Shown piece after piece: positions 14,172-17,790 of a DNA stretch of 17,790 nucleotides (within the stretch, counting starts at the first letter, position 1; each line of letters starts with the position of its first letter). The notes under the pieces were generated by a model. That model was not told the origin of the DNA and ran no database searches. It worked only from the letters and a program-made list of their open reading frames with translations. Source of the DNA: an uncultured Bacilli bacterium (lineage in GTDB: Bacteria > Bacillota_I > Bacilli_A > RF39 > UBA660). Where the stretch lies: positions 1 through 17,790 of the forward strand of contig CAKPEZ010000012.1 of the NCBI GenBank assembly GCA_934149465.1. Direction: 5' to 3'. The position numbers and the translations under genes were made by a program.

Positions 14172-14197
14172 AAGGGGTGCCATATTTGGTATCCCTT
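14172..14197 (+). other. 10-bp hairpin after rpmA without U-tract
   Basis: AAGGGGTGCC and GGTATCCCTT pair (two G-U) around loop atattt. It is followed by GGAAAAACAAAAAA, not by T, so it is not a standard intrinsic terminator. It may mark or protect the 3' end of the rplU-prp-rpmA mRNA. Confidence 0.6.
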
Positions 14198-14215
14198 GGA
14201 AAAACAAAAAATGTA

Positions 14216-14244
14216 TTGCCAAAATATAAAAAATATGTTATTAT
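14216..14244 (+). promoter_or_regulatory. Promoter of the tRNA(CAU)-tRNA-Leu pair
   Basis: TTGCCA (14216-14221), a 17-base spacer, TATTAT (14239-14244), ending 11 bases ahead of the first tRNA. Confidence 0.65.
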
Positions 14245-14255
14245 TAATAAGTAAT

Positions 14256-14332
14256 GGACCCTTAGCTCAGTTGGTTAGAGCATCCGGCTCATAACCGGGC
14301 GGTCGCAAGTTCGAGTCTTGCAGGGTCCACCA
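14256..14332 (+). tRNA. tRNA with CAU anticodon (probably tRNA-Ile2, or elongator Met)
   Basis: Full cloverleaf with encoded CCA. Acceptor is GGACCCT/AGGGTCC, anticodon loop CTCATAA, T-arm GCAAG TTCGAGT CTTGC. The anticodon stem lacks the three G-C pairs of initiator tRNA. The GGACC(C/T)TTAGCTCAG start resembles B. subtilis tRNA-Ile(CAU), whose C34 is changed to lysidine by TilS. A Met elongator cannot be excluded by eye. Confidence 0.95.
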
Positions 14333-14341
14333 TTAAAAAGT

Positions 14342-14426
14342 GCAGGTGTGGCGAAATTGGCAGACGCACTAGACTTAGGATCTAGCGCCTTACGGCATGG
14401 GGGTTCAAGTCCCTTCACCTGCACCA
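14342..14426 (+). tRNA. tRNA-Leu (UAG)
   Basis: Class II tRNA with a long variable arm. Acceptor GCAGGTG/CACCTGC, anticodon loop CTTAGGA (UAG, reads CUN), CCA encoded. Separated by 9 bases from the preceding tRNA and co-transcribed with it. Confidence 0.96.
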
Positions 14427-14440
14427 TCTATAAGAGTTTA

Positions 14441-14468
14441 ATCGAATCTTTTTAAGGTTCGTTTTTTT
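14441..14468 (+). terminator. Terminator of the tRNA(CAU)-tRNA-Leu unit
   Basis: CGAATC and GGTTCG (one T-G) around a 7-base loop, followed by seven T. Confidence 0.8.
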
Positions 14469-14522
14469 CTAGGATTATAATTTTTATTATCTTGGTAATT
14501 ATGTATTACCATTTTACTACGA

Positions 14523-14675
14523 ATGTTTATAAAAGTATTAAAAATTTAAATTCATTTAATTTTAAAAAAAGAGAAATCTTTTATTGCAAGTTTATTTATA
14601 TTAATAAGTGTAGTTATCTTTTTGATTATTATTATCATAGATGAAGAGATTGAAGTAGAAATAACGTTCAATTAG
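14523..14675 (+). pseudogene. Possible decayed small membrane-protein frame
   Basis: The 340-base stretch between the terminator and tRNA-Gln holds no intact gene. One frame from ATG 14523 runs 50 codons with a single early stop (TAA at codon 9). After it comes a long hydrophobic run (SLFILISVVIFLIIIII) and an acidic tail DEEIEVEITFN. This looks like a small membrane protein broken by one mutation, but AT-rich DNA can produce such a frame by chance. Confidence 0.25.
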
Positions 14676-14725
14676 AAATCTCCTATATTTTTTTCTTATT
14701 TTATAAATAAAATTGTAAAAACTAC

Positions 14726-14755
14726 TTGTTATTTCAGATGATATGATAGTATAAT
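14726..14755 (+). promoter_or_regulatory. Promoter of tRNA-Gln (and perhaps gltX)
   Basis: TTGTTA (14726-14731), an 18-base spacer, TATAAT (14750-14755), ending 10 bases before the tRNA. Confidence 0.65.
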
Positions 14756-14765
14756 ATATATGTAT

Positions 14766-14841
14766 TGCCCAGTGGCCAAGCGGTAAGGCAACGGACTCTG
14801 ACTCCGTCATTGCATAGGTTCGAATCCTATCTGGGCAGCCA
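14766..14841 (+). tRNA. tRNA-Gln (CUG)
   Basis: Acceptor TGCCCAG/CTGGGCA, anticodon loop CTCTGAC (CUG, reads CAG), T-arm ATAGG TTCGAAT CCTAT, CCA encoded. It lies 11 bases before gltX. The U1-A72 pair is usual for tRNA-Gln. Confidence 0.96.
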
Positions 14842-14864
14842 ATTTTTTTGAAATGAGTGATAAT

Positions 14865-16502
14865 ATGACTAATAAAGAATATGCTGATATTTTGCTTCCT
14901 AATGTGAAACATGATGCCAGTTACTATGAGAAATTATATAAGCCTAGAGACTTAAAAGAAAGTGCAGTAGTAACTAGATTTGCTCCAAGTCCAACAGGAT
15001 TTGTTCATATGGGATCACTACTTACATCTTTTATATCAGAAAAAGCTGCGAGAGATACTGATGGTATTTTTTATTTGAGAATTGAAGATACTGATCAAAA
15101 AAGAGAAGTAGAAAATGGAATAGCAGGAATAGTAGAAGATTTAAAAAATTTTGATATTACATTTGATGAAGGACCTATTGATGAAGAAAAGTATTTATAT
15201 GGTCCTTATATTCAGTCAAAGAGAAAAGATATATACCAAGCATTTGCTAAAAAGTTAATTGAAGAAGGAAATGCGTATCCTTGTTTTTGTAGTGAAGAAG
15301 AACTAAATGATATTAGAAAGATGGAAGAAAATACTAAGCAGAGAATTGGTTATTATGGAATATATGCTAAGTGCCGTGAATTAACTATGGAAGAAGTAAT
15401 AAGAAGAGTTAAGAATAAAGAGCCTTATATAATTAGATTAAAATCTAAGGGCAACTTTAATAATAAAATTCATGTTAAAGACTTAGTAAAAGGGGATATT
15501 GAATTTCCTGAAAATGATATAGATGTTATTATTATAAAAAGTGATGGACTTCCTACTTATCATTTTGCTCATGCTGTTGATGATCATTTAATGGGAACAA
15601 CTCATGTAATTAGAGGTGATGAATGGGTTAGTAGCGTTCCTGTTCATATAGACTTATTTAAGACTTTAGGATTTAAGGCTCCTAAGTATGCTCATTTATC
15701 TCCATTAATGAAAGAAGAAGATGGGAAAAAGAGAAAATTATCTAAAAGAAAAGATCCAGAAGCAGCTGTTAGTTATTACTTTTCTAAAGGAATACCAGTT
15801 CCAGCAGTTAAGTTATATTTAATGACAATAGCAAATACTAATTTTGAAGATTGGTATAATTGCAATAAAGATAAGACTTTGGATGATTTTAAATTTTCTT
15901 TTAATAAAATTAGTAAGAGTGGATCTTTGTTTGATATGGATAAGCTATTAAATATTTCTAAGAATTATATAAGTACTTTAAAAGCAGAAGAAGTGTATGA
16001 AGAAGCTTTGAAGTATGCTGATAATTTTGATTTAGATTTAGCTAAATTACTTAGAGAAAATAAAGAATATACTATTAGTATTTTGAGTATTGAAAGATAT
16101 CAGAAAAAGCCTAGAAAAGATTTTGCTATGTATAGTGATATAAAGAATTCTATTTCCTATATGTATTCTTCTTTGTTTGATAAGAATTCATATGAGCATT
16201 TACTTAGTGATCAAGAGTTAAATATATTAGAAGATTATTTTAATAATTTTTATAGTAGTGATTTTTCTAAAGAAGAGTGGTATAATAATATTAAATCTTT
16301 GGCGGAAAAGTATGGATATGCTAAAGAAGTTAAAGAATTTAAAGAAAATCCTAGTAGTTATAAAGGACATGTTGGAGATATTTGTGAGTTAGTAAGATAT
16401 GCAGTTACTGGTAGAACGATGACTCCTGATTTGTATGAGATTTTAAAATTACTTGGAACACCAGAAATAATAAGGAGAATTAATCTTTTGAAAGAGAACT
16501 AG
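14865..16502 (+). CDS. gltX: Glutamate--tRNA ligase (GluRS)
   Basis: Class I synthetase that charges tRNA-Glu and, in bacteria without GlnRS, also tRNA-Gln for later amidation by GatCAB. The HIGH-type motif appears as APSPTGFVHMGSL (near residue 52 counted from ATG 14853) and the KMSKS-type motif as KLSKRKD (about 297). GIFYLRIEDTDQKR and HVIRGDEWVSS are also typical. About 546-549 residues is longer than the classic 480-residue bacterial enzyme and fits the long form seen in some Firmicutes. ATG 14853 and ATG 14865 are both possible; I chose 14865 because family members begin close to TNKEYADILLPN, but neither has a strong SD. It is flanked by tRNA-Gln and tRNA-Glu. Confidence 0.94.
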   Translation: MTNKEYADILLPNVKHDASYYEKLYKPRDLKESAVVTRFAPSPTGFVHMGSLLTSFISEKAARDTDGIFYLRIEDTDQKREVENGIAGIVEDLKNFDITFDEGPIDEEKYLYGPYIQSKRKDIYQAFAKKLIEEGNAYPCFCSEEELNDIRKMEENTKQRIGYYGIYAKCRELTMEEVIRRVKNKEPYIIRLKSKGNFNNKIHVKDLVKGDIEFPENDIDVIIIKSDGLPTYHFAHAVDDHLMGTTHVIRGDEWVSSVPVHIDLFKTLGFKAPKYAHLSPLMKEEDGKKRKLSKRKDPEAAVSYYFSKGIPVPAVKLYLMTIANTNFEDWYNCNKDKTLDDFKFSFNKISKSGSLFDMDKLLNISKNYISTLKAEEVYEEALKYADNFDLDLAKLLRENKEYTISILSIERYQKKPRKDFAMYSDIKNSISYMYSSLFDKNSYEHLLSDQELNILEDYFNNFYSSDFSKEEWYNNIKSLAEKYGYAKEVKEFKENPSSYKGHVGDICELVRYAVTGRTMTPDLYEILKLLGTPEIIRRINLLKEN

Positions 16503-16517
16503 AATAATCTAGTTCTT
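16494..16517 (+). other. Hairpin over the gltX stop codon
   Basis: AGAACTAG and CTAGTTCT pair around loop aataat (outer G-U possible). There is no T-run, and tRNA-Glu starts 6 bases later. It probably does not terminate; it may help separate mRNA from tRNA. Confidence 0.6.
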
Positions 16518-16522
16518 AGTAT

Positions 16523-16598
16523 GACCCGTTGGTGAAATGGTTAACACGCTGCCCTCTCAAGGCAGTATTTATGGGTTCGAACCCCATACGGGCCACCA
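16523..16598 (+). tRNA. tRNA-Glu (CUC)
   Basis: Anticodon loop CTCTCAA (CUC, reads GAG) with stem CTGCC/GGCAG, T-arm ATGGG TTCGAAC CCCAT, CCA encoded. The acceptor GACCCGT/ACGGGCC has one A2-C71 mismatch. It follows gltX by 20 bases and has no clear promoter of its own, so it is likely read together with gltX. Confidence 0.93.
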
Positions 16599-16610
16599 TA
16601 TGTAATTATT

Positions 16611-16638
16611 AGATAGTACCTTTGTTACTATCTTTTTT
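16611..16638 (+). terminator. Terminator after tRNA-Glu
   Basis: AGATAGTA and TACTATCT form a perfect 8-bp stem with a 7-base loop, followed by T (16633-16638). Only 18 bases separate it from the maf start codon, and they already hold the maf SD. Confidence 0.85.
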
Positions 16639-16656
16639 ATTTTAGGAGGTAAAGAT

Positions 16657-17235
16657 ATGCGTTTGTTATTAGCAAGTACTTCAAAATTTAAGAGTGATAT
16701 TTTTAATAAAGTTCATCTTAAACATACTAATATTAAAACTTCTTATGTTGAAGAAGAAAAGCGTAATGAGAATGTTTATGAATATGTAATGGATCTTGCT
16801 TTAGGAAAAGCTAAAAATACTATTAAATTAGATGATTCTATAGTAATTGGATTAGATACTGTTGTTTATATTGATAATGAAATAATAGAAAAGCCTAAGA
16901 ATAAAGAAGAGGTACGTTTTAACTTAAGAAGAGCAAGTGGAAAAGAGATTTCAGTAATAACAGGAATATGCTTAATAAATAATCAAAATGGCGAAATAAT
17001 AAGAGATTATCAAGAAACTAAAATTAGTTTTAATGAAATAGTAGAAGATGATATTGAGTATTATCTTGCTAATGAACCAGATCTTATGTATGTATCTGGA
17101 TTTGTTATTGAAACAATTATATCTAATTTTATAAATAAAATAGATGGCAGTTTTTATAATATATTAGGAGCACCAGTAGAAAAGATATATTTTTATTTAA
17201 AGAAGTGGGGAATTCATCTAAAAGATCTAATATAA
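16657..17235 (+). CDS. maf: Maf family nucleotide pyrophosphatase
   Basis: House-cleaning nucleoside-triphosphate pyrophosphatase (192 residues). Conserved parts: the start LLASTS, GLDTVVYIDNEIIEKP (about 70-85), RASGKEISVITGICLI, and the C-terminal SGFVIETIISNFINKIDGSFYNILGAPV. The usual SPRR of the N-terminal loop is SKFK here, so a conserved arginine is missing and activity may be altered. In B. subtilis maf stands just upstream of radC; here it lies about 7 kb downstream of radC. SD TAGGAGGT is strong. No promoter is visible between the preceding terminator and the start, so expression probably depends on read-through. Confidence 0.9.
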   Translation: MRLLLASTSKFKSDIFNKVHLKHTNIKTSYVEEEKRNENVYEYVMDLALGKAKNTIKLDDSIVIGLDTVVYIDNEIIEKPKNKEEVRFNLRRASGKEISVITGICLINNQNGEIIRDYQETKISFNEIVEDDIEYYLANEPDLMYVSGFVIETIISNFINKIDGSFYNILGAPVEKIYFYLKKWGIHLKDLI

Positions 17236-17245
17236 GCATCTAAAT

Positions 17246-17274
17246 TTGACAATTTCAAATAAAAGTGCTAGAAT
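17246..17274 (+). promoter_or_regulatory. Near-consensus promoter of the 47-residue gene
   Basis: TTGACA (17246-17251), a 17-base spacer, TAGAAT (17269-17274) preceded by TGc. This is the best promoter match in the window. A TATAAT follows at 17275-17280. Confidence 0.8.
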
Positions 17275-17299
17275 TATAATGTATTAAGGGGGAAATAAA

Positions 17300-17443
17300 A
17301 TGCAAACAATGAAAATAGAAGGGAAAAAATCTTTAATAGCTCAAAAGAGAGAAAAAGAAATTAGTGAGTTATTAAAGGCTTATTCTACAATAGTTAAATT
17401 AGAATATTTAACAAAATCAAATAGTAACTTAAAAAGAAGATAG
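17300..17443 (+). CDS. Small basic protein of unknown function (47 aa)
   Basis: MQTMKIEGKK at the start, then a helical, charged middle (KREKEISELLKAYSTIV) and a basic end (LKRR). No membrane segment, no signal peptide, no cysteine. SD AAGGGGG (17286-17292) is seven bases from the ATG, and the promoter upstream is very strong, so the gene is probably real and well expressed in spite of its size. It stands alone between maf and a tRNA. I do not recognise the family; a nucleic-acid- or ribosome-binding role would be a guess from its charge. Confidence 0.65.
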   Translation: MQTMKIEGKKSLIAQKREKEISELLKAYSTIVKLEYLTKSNSNLKRR

Positions 17444-17450
17444 TAAAATA

Positions 17451-17488
17451 TAATATCTTTTTTTATTTTTTTAGAAAAAAAGATATTA
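17451..17488. terminator. AT-only inverted repeat, possible terminator of the small gene
   Basis: TAATATCTTTTTTT and AAAAAAAGATATTA make a perfect 14-bp stem with loop atttttttag, 7 bases after the stop codon. The T-run lies inside the stem, so termination is plausible but not classic. Confidence 0.5.
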
Positions 17489-17502
17489 AAAATACAAAAA
17501 TA

Positions 17503-17511
17503 TGTTATAAT
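17503..17511 (+). promoter_or_regulatory. Extended -10 promoter of tRNA-Leu(CAA)
   Basis: TGtTATAAT ends 12 bases ahead of the tRNA. The -35 region falls in the inverted repeat and has no clear match. Confidence 0.55.
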
Positions 17512-17523
17512 TATTATGTACTT

Positions 17524-17610
17524 GCTTGCGTGGCGGAATTGGTAGACGCACAGCACTCAAAATGCTGCGGTTTTGCGACCATGAGGGTTCGATTCCCTCC
17601 GCAAGCACCA
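17524..17610 (+). tRNA. tRNA-Leu (CAA)
   Basis: Class II tRNA with a long variable arm. Acceptor GCTTGCG/CGCAAGC, anticodon stem CAGCA/TGCTG with loop CTCAAAA (CAA, reads UUG), CCA encoded. Confidence 0.96.
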
Positions 17611-17620
17611 GATTGATAGG

Positions 17621-17730
17621 AAACTCGGACAATCCCTGAGTTTAAGTAATAGATTACTAACTAGAAATGATATGAACCTCGTTTCCATGTCCAAGAAACG
17701 GGGTTCAGTTCAAAAATAGTTAGTTTTTTT
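17621..17730 (+). terminator. Multi-stem structured terminator or attenuator
   Basis: Three elements: a 9-bp hairpin AAACTCGGA...TCC(ct)GAGTTT (17621-17643); a 13-bp hairpin TGAACCTCGTTTC/GAAACGGGGTTCA with one G-U (17673-17707); and an outer stem ACTAACTA/TAGTTAGT (17656-17663 with 17717-17724) followed by a T-run to 17730. It ends tRNA-Leu transcription and lies directly before the next gene, so it could also attenuate that gene. No T-box core (GGGTGGNACCGCG) or known riboswitch core was recognised. Confidence 0.65.
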
Positions 17731-17754
17731 CTGTTTAAAACGAAAGGATGAGTG

Positions 17755-17790
17755 ATGATTATGTTTGAGATAGAAACTAAAGATTTGAAA
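17755..17790 (+). CDS. Start of an unidentified gene, 3'-partial
   Basis: SD AAAGGATGAG (17743-17752) is followed by in-frame ATG 17755 and ATG 17761 (MIMFEIETKDLK). The frame is open to the window edge. Only 12 codons are visible, too few to identify the product. Confidence 0.55.
   Translation, partial: MIMFEIETKDLK

Noticed and set aside
14172..14197. Hairpin after rpmA as an intrinsic terminator
   Set aside because: No T-run follows on the plus strand; kept only as an RNA hairpin.
14601..14912. 103-residue minus-strand frame containing CPDRIRTYAMTESESVALPLG
   Set aside because: This is the familiar false protein from antisense translation of a tRNA gene (tRNA-Gln); it also overlaps gltX.
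1..17790. CRISPR array, insertion sequence, integrase or phage genes
   Set aside because: No spaced short repeats, no transposase or integrase motifs and no terminal inverted repeats were seen; the dinD region has no recognisable mobility gene.

Overview
The window is AT-rich, densely coded bacterial DNA from a low-GC Gram-positive lineage. Gene order, the L27 propeptide with its Prp protease, the L21 leader, canonical Shine-Dalgarno (SD) sites and a mix of competence, cell-shape and sporulation-type genes all point to Bacillota (Firmicutes). The extreme A+T and compact genes suggest an Erysipelotrichia/RF39-like Bacilli relative, but that placement is inference. Conserved tryptophans are all TGG, so the ordinary bacterial code fits.

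Left part (1-6075): the RbgA ribosome-assembly GTPase is cut by the window edge. It is followed by a competence cluster, comEA and comEC, and then holA (DNA polymerase III delta). A DinD-type gene sits between comEC and holA. Downstream of it lies a second, orphan copy of the last 60 codons of comEC, then short degenerate reading frames and a terminator. This looks like an insertion or recombination scar at the end of comEC and is the most unusual structure here.

Middle part (6077-8850): a cysteine-rich spore-coat CotY/CotZ-like gene runs on the minus strand and shares a bidirectional terminator with holA. It is followed by a two-gene unit: a secreted protein with a SipW-type signal, a TasA-like domain and a Gly/Ser-interrupted C-terminal domain, then a DUF5684-like membrane protein with a zinc ribbon.

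Core part (8902-14157): radC, mreC, mreD, spoIVFA-like, spoIVFB-like, rplU, prp and rpmA keep the order of the Bacillus subtilis radC-mre-min-spoIVF-rplU region. Between radC and mreC there is no mreB. minC and minD are absent, and an opposing glycerophosphodiesterase gene is inserted after mreD. comEA and radC, both DNA-uptake/recombination genes, share an unusual upstream element and lack an ordinary SD.

Right part (14172-17790): five tRNA genes (CAU, Leu-UAG, Gln-CUG, Glu-CUC, Leu-CAA). gltX lies between tRNA-Gln and tRNA-Glu, the two substrates of a non-discriminating GluRS. Then come maf, a 47-residue protein of unknown function behind a near-consensus promoter, and the first codons of another gene after a structured terminator.
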